From: Flavobacteriaceae bacterium PS02338
GTDB lineage: Bacteria > Bacteroidota > Bacteroidia > Sphingobacteriales > Sphingobacteriaceae
Direction: 5' to 3'
Length of the DNA stretch: 64,000 nt
Assembly: GCA_029959615.1 (NCBI GenBank)
Contig: JASCOD010000001.1
Span: 992,001-1,056,000 of the forward strand
Part shown: positions 53,763 through 62,729 of the stretch, piece after piece
How the letters are laid out: each line of letters opens with the position of its first letter
How positions within the stretch are numbered: the first letter of the stretch is position 1
The notes under the pieces: generated by a model
The model's database searches: none
Seen by the model: the letters and a program-made list of their open reading frames with translations, nothing else
What the model was told of the DNA's origin: nothing
Translations under genes and position numbers: made by a program

Positions 53763-56066
53763 ATGTATAGATCCTATTTGTTAAAATCGTTCTCTAGTAT
53801 CCTAATCACGGGCATGTCTATCTGTGCACAGCCATCCGCAGCCTTAGCACAGACCACTCAAAAACATAAAAACCTTGTCGATTTTGTAAATCCGCTTATC
53901 GGTACAGATAACCGACATGATATCTCCAACGGAAACCTGTATCCTGCCATTGCCCTGCCGTTCGGAATGAACTTCTGGTCGCCACAGACCGCAAAGATGG
54001 GTGACAGCTGGTTCTACACCTACAATTCTGATAAGATCAGGGGTTTTAAGCAGACCCACCAGCCCAGCCCATGGATCTCGGACTATGGTCAGTTCTCCCT
54101 AATGCCGACCACGGGAAAGGCTGTATTCAACGATACGGAACGGGCAAGCTGGTTCTCCCACAAATCGGAGATTGTAAAACCATACTATTACAGCGTATAC
54201 CTTGCAGATCATAATGTGACCACCGAGATCACACCGACCGAAAGGGCGGCATATTTCAGTTTCACCTTTCCAGAAACGAGCGAGGCGAACGTGGTCATCG
54301 ATGCCTTTGACAGTGGCTCTTTTGTGAAGATTATCCCATCGGAAAACAAGATTATCGGTTACAATACCAAAAACGCGGGTGGCGTACCAAGCAATTATAA
54401 AAACTACTTTGTTGTCCAGTTCGATAGTCCCTTCAAAAAGAGTTTCATCTACAATTCGGCAAAGATAGTTGAAGAATTAAGCCATGAAGGTGCCCACGCT
54501 GGTGCGATAGTACAGTTTGCCACCAAAAAGGGCGAAAAGGTGAATGCCAAGGTAGCTTCGTCATTCATCAGTTTCGAACAGGCAGAACTCAATTTAAAAG
54601 AGATCGGCAACAGATCATTTAACGAGATCAAAAAGGCAGCATTCGATACCTGGAACAAAGAGCTTTCCAGTATAGAGGTTGAAGGTGGTACAGAGGGACA
54701 GATAACAACGTTCTATTCTTCCCTTTACAGATCGCTGTTGTTCCCAAGGAAGTTCTACGAGATAGATGCCCAGGGTAAGGTAATGCACTACAGTCCATAC
54801 AACGGACAGGTTCTGCCGGGCTACATGTTTACCGATAATGGTTTCTGGGATACCTTTAGGGCACAGTCACCACTGATGACGCTGATAAAGCCAGAACTTA
54901 ACAAACAGGTGATGGAAGGCTTGGTGAATGCCTATAAAGAAAGTGGATGGCTACCTGAATGGGCAAGCCCCGGCCACCGCGACTGTATGATCGGTTCCAA
55001 CTCGGCATCTATCATTGCCGATGCCTACCTAAAGGGAGTTAGGGGCTATGATATCAATACATTATATCAGGCACTGTTAAAAAATGCCAATAACGAAGGT
55101 CCCTTGTCTTCGGTTGGGCGCAAGGGCGTGAAATATTACAATGAACTGGGCTACGTTCCGTACAATGTAAAGATCAACGAAAATGCCGCCAGGACACTGG
55201 AGTATGCCTATGCCGATTTTACCATCTACCAACTGGCAAAGGAACTGAAAAGGCCGCAGGCAGAGATTGACCTGTTTTTGAAACGCAGCCAGAACTATAA
55301 AAACCTTTTTGATCCGTCTTCGGGACTGATGAGGGGCAAAAATGAGGATGGTAGCTTCCAATCGCCGTTTAACCCTTTCAAATGGGGCGATGCCTTTACC
55401 GAGGGCAACAGCTGGCACTATACCTGGTCGGTATTCCAGGATGTACAGGGACTGATCAACCTGATGGGAGGCAAAGAAAAGTTCAACGCCAAACTGGATT
55501 CGGTATTTACAATGGCCCCAATATTTGACGAGAGCTATTATGGTTCCATTATACACGAGATAAGGGAGATGCAGATTGCCAACATGGGCCAATATGCGCA
55601 TGGCAACCAGCCGATACAGCACATGATCTACCTTTACAACTACTCTGGCGAGCAATGGAAAACACAATATTGGGTTAGGGAGGTGATGGACAGGCTCTAC
55701 AGGCCAACCCCTGATGGCTACTGCGGTGATGAGGACAACGGACAGACATCGGCATGGTATATTTTTTCTGCCTTGGGCTTCTATCCGGTAACCCCGGGCA
55801 CCGACCAATATGTACTGGGTGCTCCCCTGTTCAAAAAGGCGACCATCAACCTACAGAATGGTAAAAGAATAGTGATCGATGCACCGGCCAACAACAGCAA
55901 GAACAGATATGTTGTTAGGTTAAATGTTAACGGACAGGCTTACTCCAAAACTTGGTTGAGCCATAAGGAAATAACCAAAGGAGCAAAACTGGACTTTGGC
56001 ATGTCGGCAACACCGAACAAAACTGCTGGAACATTACAGGTTCCATTTTCACTGAGCAAACCATAA
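53763..56066 (+). CDS. GH92 enzyme with Gln at the general-acid position, possible mannose-1-phosphate-releasing enzyme
   Basis: A 767-residue exported GH92 protein, signal peptide about 1-29, N-terminal beta-sandwich starting DFVNPLIGTDNRHDISNGN, then an (alpha/alpha)6 barrel. The base motif GDEDNGQ (Asp656-Glu657-Asp658) is intact, but the acid-bearing motif GNEPsH of the family reads GNQPIQHMIYLYNY, so Gln616 replaces the catalytic Glu. In Cellulosimicrobium CcMan5, a GH92 that splits mannose-1-phospho-6-mannose, the general acid is likewise replaced by Gln, since a phosphate leaving group needs no acid. I infer a similar activity on phosphomannan or capped N-glycans. Alternatively it acts on another activated mannoside. 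In operon with kinase, permease and isomerase. Confidence 0.8.
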   Translation: MYRSYLLKSFSSILITGMSICAQPSAALAQTTQKHKNLVDFVNPLIGTDNRHDISNGNLYPAIALPFGMNFWSPQTAKMGDSWFYTYNSDKIRGFKQTHQPSPWISDYGQFSLMPTTGKAVFNDTERASWFSHKSEIVKPYYYSVYLADHNVTTEITPTERAAYFSFTFPETSEANVVIDAFDSGSFVKIIPSENKIIGYNTKNAGGVPSNYKNYFVVQFDSPFKKSFIYNSAKIVEELSHEGAHAGAIVQFATKKGEKVNAKVASSFISFEQAELNLKEIGNRSFNEIKKAAFDTWNKELSSIEVEGGTEGQITTFYSSLYRSLLFPRKFYEIDAQGKVMHYSPYNGQVLPGYMFTDNGFWDTFRAQSPLMTLIKPELNKQVMEGLVNAYKESGWLPEWASPGHRDCMIGSNSASIIADAYLKGVRGYDINTLYQALLKNANNEGPLSSVGRKGVKYYNELGYVPYNVKINENAARTLEYAYADFTIYQLAKELKRPQAEIDLFLKRSQNYKNLFDPSSGLMRGKNEDGSFQSPFNPFKWGDAFTEGNSWHYTWSVFQDVQGLINLMGGKEKFNAKLDSVFTMAPIFDESYYGSIIHEIREMQIANMGQYAHGNQPIQHMIYLYNYSGEQWKTQYWVREVMDRLYRPTPDGYCGDEDNGQTSAWYIFSALGFYPVTPGTDQYVLGAPLFKKATINLQNGKRIVIDAPANNSKNRYVVRLNVNGQAYSKTWLSHKEITKGAKLDFGMSATPNKTAGTLQVPFSLSKP

Positions 56067-56082
56067 TTAATAATAAGATATC

Positions 56083-56580
56083 ATGAGCAATAATAGAGAA
56101 GATTTTTTTAGGGAAATAGAAAATGGACTAATAGAAAAGGGCATTAAGATAGCCAACAGGGATTTTGACAGGCCCTGGGGCGGTTTCTTCGTGATAGACG
56201 AGGAACAGGCGCAGTATTTCGCAGACCTGTACTTTGACGGGATTGATGTGGATACGCTTAGGAAAGGCGGAAAGTTGAGCCCAAAAGTACTGGTTGTAGC
56301 ACCGCAGCAGCGCCTGTCATGGCAGTACCACCACCGCAGGGCTGAGATATGGCAGGTGATAAAAGGTACTGTGGGAATTGTACGGAGCAACGACGATACC
56401 GAGGGAGAACTGGTTTCCTACACCGAAGGCCAACAGGTTGTGTTAAAGCAGGGCGAACGCCACCGTTTGATAGGTCTTGACGGTTGGGGCGTTGTTGCGG
56501 AGATATGGCAGCATACCAATCCAGCAAACCCTTCGGACGAAGACGATATCGTACGTGTTCAGGACGATTATAGGAGGTAG
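56083..56580 (+). CDS. cupin, type II mannose-6-phosphate isomerase-like
   Basis: A 165-residue cytosolic cupin. The family hallmarks are RPWGGFFV at the N-terminus, metal ligands His83, His84, Glu88 (QYHHRRAEIW) and His127 (GERHRLI), and the ending EDDIVRVQDDY typical of the C-terminal domain of bifunctional GMP/PMI enzymes. It would convert mannose-6-phosphate to fructose-6-phosphate after the kinase. Here the domain stands alone. 16 bases separate it from the GH92 gene; a long terminator follows at 56685-56720. Confidence 0.8.
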   Translation: MSNNREDFFREIENGLIEKGIKIANRDFDRPWGGFFVIDEEQAQYFADLYFDGIDVDTLRKGGKLSPKVLVVAPQQRLSWQYHHRRAEIWQVIKGTVGIVRSNDDTEGELVSYTEGQQVVLKQGERHRLIGLDGWGVVAEIWQHTNPANPSDEDDIVRVQDDYRR

Positions 56581-56684
56581 CATAACTTGGATAGAGTTCT
56601 AGTGATGCTTTGGAAACCACTGACATTTAGAACCTCGAAAATTGCTTTGTGTGCTTGCCTATCTGTAATAGCCTTATATAGATG

Positions 56685-56725
56685 AATCACGGCACTGTCT
56701 CAAAAGACAGTGCCGTGATTGTTTT
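56685..56725 (+). terminator. strong intrinsic terminator of the ROK-permease-GH92-cupin operon
   Basis: A perfect 16-bp stem (56685-56700 with 56705-56720, loop caaa) followed by gtttta. The longest stem in the window. Confidence 0.85.
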
Positions 56726-57037
56726 ATGAGCTATTTAGAATAATTACTTTTTCAGCTTTCTAGACACGTTATTAGATTGGACTATGTCGATTTCTTTGCT
56801 TGTGGTAATGAAGGTACTATAATGTTTTTCCTTACTTTTTATACATAAGCTCATATTGCAAAGCGATTATTCAAAGACTGTATATGTTGTATAAAGCAAT
56901 TAGAAGGCTCGCAGGAAAACATACCTTGTGTACGCTTTTTCTGGAGCTGCTGTAGTAGTGTAATATTCTTATTTATTGTTGCTTGCTGATGGGCTTTTAT
57001 TTGTAAAATATGATGTGGTGTAAATTGAAATAAGGTA

Positions 57038-57328
57038 TTACCACGATTTACGTAGTTCTTGAATGTCCGTGGATTTTATATTGTCTCCGCCAGGATGGGT
57101 GACATCGATAAAACGTATGTTTTCAAATTGATATTCCCCATCAATTGTACTGTTGTTCGGTCCAAAAGACAATGCTGTCTCGAAATGTATGTTATTGTCA
57201 ATGATTTTTGTGTTTGCTTCGGATGTGTGGAAATATCTTCCTTTAAAACTAAGGAGCTAAGAAAATCGTCGAATTGGAAAATTATAAATAGACACTTCCG
57301 CTGTTGGCCGATAATTTTCAGTATACAT
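57038..57328 (-). pseudogene. small gene interrupted by an in-frame amber codon
   Basis: From ATG at 57328 the frame reads MYTENYRPTAEVSIYNFPIR, then meets TAG at 57259..57257, and continues in the same frame for 72 codons of clearly protein-like sequence (IDNNIHFETALSFGPNNSTI; ENIRFIDVTHPGGDNIK) to TAA at 57040..57038. The same frame reads as protein on both sides of the stop, so a nonsense mutation is the simplest explanation. Family unknown. Decayed genes are common at island ends. Confidence 0.4.
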
Positions 57329-57410
57329 TGTTACATTTTCTGTTGTAGAATTAGGTGTTTTTCGTAACTTTAATGTAATTCATAGACAGTCAATTTAGTT
57401 GTGGTTTTTG

Positions 57411-57431
57411 GGTGAGCATTTGGTGAGCATT
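57411..57431. repeat. direct repeats near the attachment site
   Basis: ggtgagcatt at 57411-57420 and again at 57422-57431. They lie 45 bases from the att core and resemble recombinase arm sites, though nothing in the window proves it. Confidence 0.45.
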
Positions 57432-57475
57432 CTAAGAAAAACGATGTTTAAATAGGCTGGATGGGTGTTTTCAAT

Positions 57476-57491
57476 GTCCCGTCCGGACCGC
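57476..57491 (+). other. tRNA-Asp 3'-end fragment, candidate attR of the island
   Basis: gtcccgtccggaccgc matches the 3' end of a tRNA-Asp: T-stem strand CCCGT, acceptor strand CCGGACC, discriminator G. The homology stops inside the T-loop, and no 5' part of a tRNA is present. This is what remains at the distal end when an element integrates in the 3' half of tRNA-Asp. The original tRNA terminator follows. Confidence 0.6.
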
Positions 57492-57492
57492 A

Positions 57493-57527
57493 AAAAACCC
57501 ACTTAGAGATAATCTGAGTGGGTTTTT
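57493..57527 (+). terminator. terminator originally belonging to tRNA-Asp
   Basis: Stem aaaaacccact (57493-57503) with agtgggttttt (57517-57527), ending in T. No protein gene precedes it closely; it directly follows the tRNA-Asp-like fragment. Confidence 0.75.
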
Positions 57528-57629
57528 GCTTTTTAGCATCCGTCATACACCCAGTTTCTGTTTGCTATTGATTACGAGTTTGTCGGGAAACAACTCTAAT
57601 CTGTGAAAAAGCAATGAATGTTATTCTTG

Positions 57630-58391
57630 TTAGCCCAACTTAATGGCTATTTCGCTAATGATTTCCTGTTTTTTGCGTCTAGATACTTCAAAGCTCTTTC
57701 CGCTGTCCATTGAAATTACGCAAGTTTCGCCTTTGCTGTAACTCAATATGTGCCCGGCATTGACCAGAACACTTCGGTTGATGCGTATCAGTACAGAGGT
57801 TGGACCAAAGTAGTCCTCGAAATCTTTTAGCAGTCTTGGGATGACGAACTCCTGACCGCTAGCTACAAAGACTCGGCTGTAATTACCCATTCCCTCGATG
57901 TGAACGATATCGGCAAGATCAATGAACTGAACCATATCATTAACATGGAAAGCAATCTTTTGCGGGAGCTGGAGGTTTTTGAGTAGATCGATGATCTGTT
58001 TCTGGCTGGTGGTGCGGGACATCAGCCTAAAGCGTGCCTTTTCTACTGCCTGTTTGAGCTCTCGCTTGTCGATAGGCTTTAACAAATAATCTAATGCGTT
58101 GAACTTAATGGCAGATAAGGCGTACTGTTCGTAGCTGGTTACAAATATCACCTCGAAATCAATGTCCTCTAGTTGGTCTAGCAGTTGAAAGCCATTCTTT
58201 CCGGGCATCTGCACGTCCAAGAAGAGCAGCTCAGGCTTTGTGCGTCCAATCAATTCAAGGGCCTGTTCGGCGTTTGCCGCCATTCCGACCACATTTAAGA
58301 TATAGGAAAAAGGTTGTAGCAGATGCTGCATCAGTTCGCGACTATCTGCCTCGTCGTCTACAATTAGGGTCTTTATCTTAGGTACTTCCAT
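57630..58391 (-). CDS. LytTR-family response regulator
   Basis: A 253-residue response regulator. Receiver domain (about 6-125) with the acidic pair Asp12-Asp13, phospho-acceptor Asp59 (LLFLDVQMPGKNG), Thr/Ser at VTSYEQY and Lys at LLKPID. LytTR DNA-binding domain (about 155-250, with YSKGETCVISMDSGKSFEVS without the flanks). It is 2 bases downstream of its sensor kinase gene, in the same operon. It would bind direct repeats and activate neighbouring genes; the T9SS cargo gene at 61.5 kb is a candidate by position only. Confidence 0.93.
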   Translation of the reverse strand: MEVPKIKTLIVDDEADSRELMQHLLQPFSYILNVVGMAANAEQALELIGRTKPELLFLDVQMPGKNGFQLLDQLEDIDFEVIFVTSYEQYALSAIKFNALDYLLKPIDKRELKQAVEKARFRLMSRTTSQKQIIDLLKNLQLPQKIAFHVNDMVQFIDLADIVHIEGMGNYSRVFVASGQEFVIPRLLKDFEDYFGPTSVLIRINRSVLVNAGHILSYSKGETCVISMDSGKSFEVSRRKKQEIISEIAIKLG

Positions 58392-58393
58392 AC

Positions 58394-61357
58394 TTAATCG
58401 ATCATTTGGGGAGTGGCTATAGAAAGTATAATCTCTACAGAGGTACCTGAGGCCATGCCCGAAGCTTCGTAATAGTCGGTTATCGTGACTCCGAAATTAA
58501 GATCGGCATAAATTTCTTTAAGCATCTTTAGTCTGTCTTCGGTAAGCATCATTCCAGCAGGTACGTAATGCTTGCTTTTTCGTAATTCGGCAGCCTTAAC
58601 TCGGCCTATCCCGTTATCCGTAATGCGGATGATTAAGGTTTGTGCTTGACTTGTGATTTCGATGCTTAGTTCGCCGTTCCTTGCGCCGTTTAAATTCATC
58701 AGTCCGTGCCATATCGCATTTTCTACATAGGGTTGTACTAGCATAGAGGGGATATAAATCCTTTGTGCATCAACTTTGTGATCCAGTTCCAAGTGATAAG
58801 AGAATGAACTTCGGAATCGAAGCTGTTCTAGCTCTATATAAAGTTGCAGGGCTTCAAGTTCGCGGTCCAGCGTAATGAACCTCTCGGCAGATTGTTGGAG
58901 GATTAGCCGTATGAGCCTGCTGAACTTGGTTAGGTAGTCATGGGCATCGTCGGGCTTGTTTCTGTAGATGTAATTTTGAATGCTGTTAATGGCATTGAAA
59001 ATGAAATGGGGGTTCATCCTAGCTTGTAGGGCGGTGAGTTTGCTATCGGCAATCAAAGCATTAATGCGTACCCATTCGGTTTGGCGTTTTCGTATCCGTT
59101 CTACCTGCCAGTTTTTGATAAGCCAGATGGTTAAAGTAACTAGTAGGAAGATAGCTGCCAAAAACCACCATTTTAGCCAAAAAGGTTGAGATACGCTGAA
59201 ATCCAAGGATACGGTAGCGGCACTTTTTAACCCATCTCCGTTGATGGCAAATGCTCGTAGCTGGTAGTTTCCAGTACCCAAATGCTGAAGTGAAATGGTA
59301 TTACTTTTTACATAGGTGATAGGCCGACCGGGATGCAGGGTGTAACCAATCTTGTAATTATCATTGCCATATTGGCCTACATTGAATTCAAGCTCTAGTC
59401 TGTTGTTATCATAAGGGAGCTCGATCTGTCCTGAAATTGGTCTTCCTTGAGAGCTAATAGCCGAAAGAGATAGGAGTGGGGGGACCTTGTTTTTTAGTGA
59501 ATTGGATAATGGAATAGAGAAGAGTCCACCGTGGGTGGTGAAAAAAAGCCGGTCGCCAGCGGTGGCCACTCTAAATACCTTGCTGGATGGTAGTCCATTG
59601 TCAAGGCCATAGATCTCAGATTGCATCTGCCCATTTTTTTCCCAAATTTTGACCAATCCGGCGTTAGTACCAATCCATATATTCCCGTAATCGTCTTGTG
59701 TAATACCATTGAAGGTGTTAGTCTGAATTTTCAAAGGGAATTTGATACGTAGCAGTTTCCCCTTGGCATAAGTAAAGAGTCCACTGCCCGATGTGCAGAT
59801 CCAAAGTTTGCCATCTCTTGCACGCAGTATATTAGGCACATCGTTGTAGATACCATACATCTTGGTGCTTTTGGCGTTTTTGATGTCGTAAAGGTATAGG
59901 CCATCAATACAACCATACAAAAGGGTATCTTTATTGACGTATTGTATGGTTCTGCCCATGGTACTAAGATGTGCCACCATATTGCGATTATGGGTTCTAG
60001 CGGCTGTATGGAAAATGCGGTCGTAGGTAATCGTATAAAAATCTCCCGATGGTGCCAATACACTTCCCATGACGATTAGACTCAGTATGCTGCCATATTT
60101 TTCACCAAGCGATTTGTTTCCATCAGGATGGTATTTGAGCACTCCTGCCTCTGAACTAAGGAAAAGTTTTTTGTCCTGCTTCCATACATGATAATAGCTG
60201 CGGGCCGAGGTTTTGTCTACCTTAACGAAGCGGTTGGTGGAGGTATCGAAGTATTGCAGCCCATAACCGGGCGTGGAAATCCAGAGCTTGTCGTCTATTG
60301 TTTGTAGCATGGTTGGGGCAACGGATTGACCTGATAGATTCTGATAACCGACCACCTGTTTGCTGCGTAGGATGAATACCCCGTCTTCTAAGGTTGTGCA
60401 CCAGATGTTGCCTTCGCGATCTTGTATGACGCCCGAAACCGAACTGTTCCTTAGTGAAACAACGGGTGAGGTCTTTTGCTCGGTAAAGTTGTAGTAGTAC
60501 AAGCCCTGTCTAATCGTCCCTATCCATAGGCCTCCATCAGGATCGGCATAAAGGCTGATGACAGGGGTAGGCAGATGGAATATTTCAAAAGTGCTGAGCT
60601 CTCTATCGAATTTGATGACCCTGCTGTGGAAGGACATGAAAATATATTTCTTGGTCTGGGTCGTTAAGATGCGCCATTCGGATCCATTGTTATGCCTGCG
60701 AATGGCGGGATAGAAGACTTTGTTCCCATTTAGTCCGTTGATATTGAGTTCCAAAGGAACAGAGAACATTTTTTTGGAGAGTGCTTCATAAGAGTGTATC
60801 AAGGTGCCATTGAGGGGCAATAGGCCGTCAGGAGTCTGTTTAAGATAAATAGAATTGTCTTCGGGCGCATGGAGTTCTTCTGTTTTTGTACCAACGGTAT
60901 CCATGCGGTGCAGGCTCTGTCCACCGAAGAGGTAGATTTGGTTCTCTTGCACGCTCAATGCGTAGGTGAGATTCTGGGTATATGGCTTGCCTAGTTGCTT
61001 CTGGTAAACTGTACTGGCGGCTGCTTCCCTTAACTTGCCATCGCTGTAGTTCATGATCCGATTTTTGGAGGTGGCAAACCATAGCTTTCCCTGATAGGAC
61101 ATTGAAGCATAAATGGCTTTCTCGGGTAGACCATTCTTTTGGTCGAAAACTTTGGTGCTGCTGCCGTTGTAGCATAAGAGTCCTTGTTCAGTTCCTATCC
61201 ATATCGTCCCTTTATCATCTTGTAGAATATTGTAGCACTCTAGCGAGGGTAAGGCAATGCGGTGATTGACGTTAACGAAGGAGAACTCTTGAGCTTGGGC
61301 ACAAAAGCTGATCATAAGCGTAAACAATACGTAGCAGCGAGCGGTCAGTTTGGACAT
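58394..61357 (-). CDS. Reg_prop/LytS-type sensor histidine kinase
   Basis: The ATG at 61357 is preferred to a TTG three codons upstream. The 987 residues: signal peptide (about 1-23), a large periplasmic two-propeller sensor made of Reg_prop repeats (for example TIWIGTEQGLL, NIWIGTNAGLV, KLWICTSGSGL), a Y_Y_Y domain before one membrane helix (WWFLAAIFLLVTLTIWLI), then a cytoplasmic His_kinase domain with the phospho-acceptor His in ARMNPHFIFNAINSIQNYI and a HATPase_c domain (VENAIWHG, DNGIG). This is the split form of a hybrid two-component PUL sensor; the partner is the LytTR regulator next door. It lies outside the putative island. Confidence 0.92.
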   Translation of the reverse strand: MSKLTARCYVLFTLMISFCAQAQEFSFVNVNHRIALPSLECYNILQDDKGTIWIGTEQGLLCYNGSSTKVFDQKNGLPEKAIYASMSYQGKLWFATSKNRIMNYSDGKLREAAASTVYQKQLGKPYTQNLTYALSVQENQIYLFGGQSLHRMDTVGTKTEELHAPEDNSIYLKQTPDGLLPLNGTLIHSYEALSKKMFSVPLELNINGLNGNKVFYPAIRRHNNGSEWRILTTQTKKYIFMSFHSRVIKFDRELSTFEIFHLPTPVISLYADPDGGLWIGTIRQGLYYYNFTEQKTSPVVSLRNSSVSGVIQDREGNIWCTTLEDGVFILRSKQVVGYQNLSGQSVAPTMLQTIDDKLWISTPGYGLQYFDTSTNRFVKVDKTSARSYYHVWKQDKKLFLSSEAGVLKYHPDGNKSLGEKYGSILSLIVMGSVLAPSGDFYTITYDRIFHTAARTHNRNMVAHLSTMGRTIQYVNKDTLLYGCIDGLYLYDIKNAKSTKMYGIYNDVPNILRARDGKLWICTSGSGLFTYAKGKLLRIKFPLKIQTNTFNGITQDDYGNIWIGTNAGLVKIWEKNGQMQSEIYGLDNGLPSSKVFRVATAGDRLFFTTHGGLFSIPLSNSLKNKVPPLLSLSAISSQGRPISGQIELPYDNNRLELEFNVGQYGNDNYKIGYTLHPGRPITYVKSNTISLQHLGTGNYQLRAFAINGDGLKSAATVSLDFSVSQPFWLKWWFLAAIFLLVTLTIWLIKNWQVERIRKRQTEWVRINALIADSKLTALQARMNPHFIFNAINSIQNYIYRNKPDDAHDYLTKFSRLIRLILQQSAERFITLDRELEALQLYIELEQLRFRSSFSYHLELDHKVDAQRIYIPSMLVQPYVENAIWHGLMNLNGARNGELSIEITSQAQTLIIRITDNGIGRVKAAELRKSKHYVPAGMMLTEDRLKMLKEIYADLNFGVTITDYYEASGMASGTSVEIILSIATPQMID

Positions 61358-61490
61358 GGACAGCAAGTTACAAATTCGGTATTCTTTGGCGAAAAACTAA
61401 TAGCGGCAATGTGTAAAAAATTGAGTGAGTGGTAGGGTTGGGCTTTGCGGGAGGTAGACCTTTGTATAGTCAAACTAAAGCATTTTAAAT

Positions 61491-62729
61491 ATGGTTAAAA
61501 GATTACTTTTTTTATTTTTTATACTGCTTCAACTTACACCAACTGTAGGTTTTAGCCAAACACAATTCTGGTCAGATACTTTTGAAGATAGTGGAGCACC
61601 CAGTTCGGGTACACGAAGCCCTAGTGTAGAGAACTATCAACCAGCGAGTGCTCCTTATACCAAATATTTTTTCCGTACGGTACCAGGTAACCTTAGTCTG
61701 TATAACAATAATTTGAACAATGGGGTATATCAGGGTTATCAGGGAGCTAAAATTTGGGCAGGTGAAGATATAGATGCAGCATTGAATGGCAGTACCAATG
61801 CCCAGAGTGCAGCACAGAGCGTTACTTGGACAAACATTAATATCTCGGGAAAAACCGGATTAAGTTTTAAAGGGCTTTTTGCCTGTAATAATGCGGCTAA
61901 TACTTGGGAAAATGGAACCTCAACAGGTAATATTGCAGACAATATGGTGGTATCTTACCGGATTGACGGAGGGGTTTGGAAAGATTTGGTACGCCTTTAC
62001 GCTAACAATACTTTTCAATTAGCTTTGGAGACTACTGGCGATGAAGTTGGCGACGGCACACCACTTCCTTCTTATCAGTTTACCGAACTGGGCGCTACTA
62101 TAACAGGTTCTGGAAATCTATTGGAACTTAGGTTCTCCTGCTATGCAAATGGAACTGGAAACGAAGAATTGGCCATCGATAATTTTCGCTTATTTTACAC
62201 TGGTACATTACCTGTAACGTTACAACGGTTCGATGTACGAAAAGATGCCAATGCAGCGGTACTTAATTGGAATACGGCTAGCGAGCAAGACAATAAAGGA
62301 TTTTTAGTGTATCGTAGTAACGGCAATGATTCATTCTTAAAGATTGGCGAGGTAGCAGCAGGTAATGGGAACTATTCATTCTATGACAGGAAGCCGTTAA
62401 ACGGTGATAACTATTATCGCTTGGTACAGGTAGACATGGATGGTACTGAAACCATACTAGAAACAAAGGTTTTGAGTTTTTTACTGGGCGACGCCCTAGT
62501 AACGGTATATCCGAACCCAACTAGTGGTATGGCAACTGCACGTTTCAAGGCTGGCGTTTATTCTTCTGCCAAACTTTTCGATTCCAATGGGAAGGTTCTA
62601 AAGACAGCTACATTCAAAAATACAGCTACACAAGTACAGCTAGATCTTTCGGGACTTGCCAAAGGACTCTATTTTATGGAGTTGGATGGAAAGACGGGAA
62701 AAGAAGTGCTTAAGCTAGTGAAAAGATAA
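61491..62729 (+). CDS. T9SS-exported protein with C-terminal sorting domain
   Basis: A 412-residue protein: signal peptide (about 1-23, ending GFSQTQ), a beta-rich body (about 25-240, with ENGTSTGNIADNMVVSYRID) that resembles Bacteroidota surface or adhesin-type beta domains, and the linker LPVTLQRFDVRKD. A Fn3-like stretch (FLVYRSNGNDSF) and a type A sorting domain (VYPNPTSGMATARF ... GLYFMELDGKTGKEVLKLVKR without the ends) follow. It would be released or anchored by the type IX system. Divergent from the two-component system at 57.6-61.4 kb with about 130 bases between the genes. Function unknown. Confidence 0.8.
   Translation: MVKRLLFLFFILLQLTPTVGFSQTQFWSDTFEDSGAPSSGTRSPSVENYQPASAPYTKYFFRTVPGNLSLYNNNLNNGVYQGYQGAKIWAGEDIDAALNGSTNAQSAAQSVTWTNINISGKTGLSFKGLFACNNAANTWENGTSTGNIADNMVVSYRIDGGVWKDLVRLYANNTFQLALETTGDEVGDGTPLPSYQFTELGATITGSGNLLELRFSCYANGTGNEELAIDNFRLFYTGTLPVTLQRFDVRKDANAAVLNWNTASEQDNKGFLVYRSNGNDSFLKIGEVAAGNGNYSFYDRKPLNGDNYYRLVQVDMDGTETILETKVLSFLLGDALVTVYPNPTSGMATARFKAGVYSSAKLFDSNGKVLKTATFKNTATQVQLDLSGLAKGLYFMELDGKTGKEVLKLVKR

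Larger units (their letters stand above)
56581..57629. other. 1.05-kb region with island end, decayed gene and attachment site
   Basis: Contains the operon terminator (56685-56720), an interrupted small minus-strand gene (57038-57328), a pair of direct repeats (57411-57431), the tRNA-Asp-like fragment (57476-57491) and its terminator (57493-57527). Between 56721 and 57037 nothing clear was seen. Confidence 0.5.

Noticed and set aside
55077..55808. 243-codon frame on the minus strand
   Set aside because: Shadow of the second GH92 gene, which has clear family motifs.
57059..57367. 102-codon frame on the plus strand
   Set aside because: Translation is rich in Cys, Phe and Ile; the opposite strand reads far more like protein.
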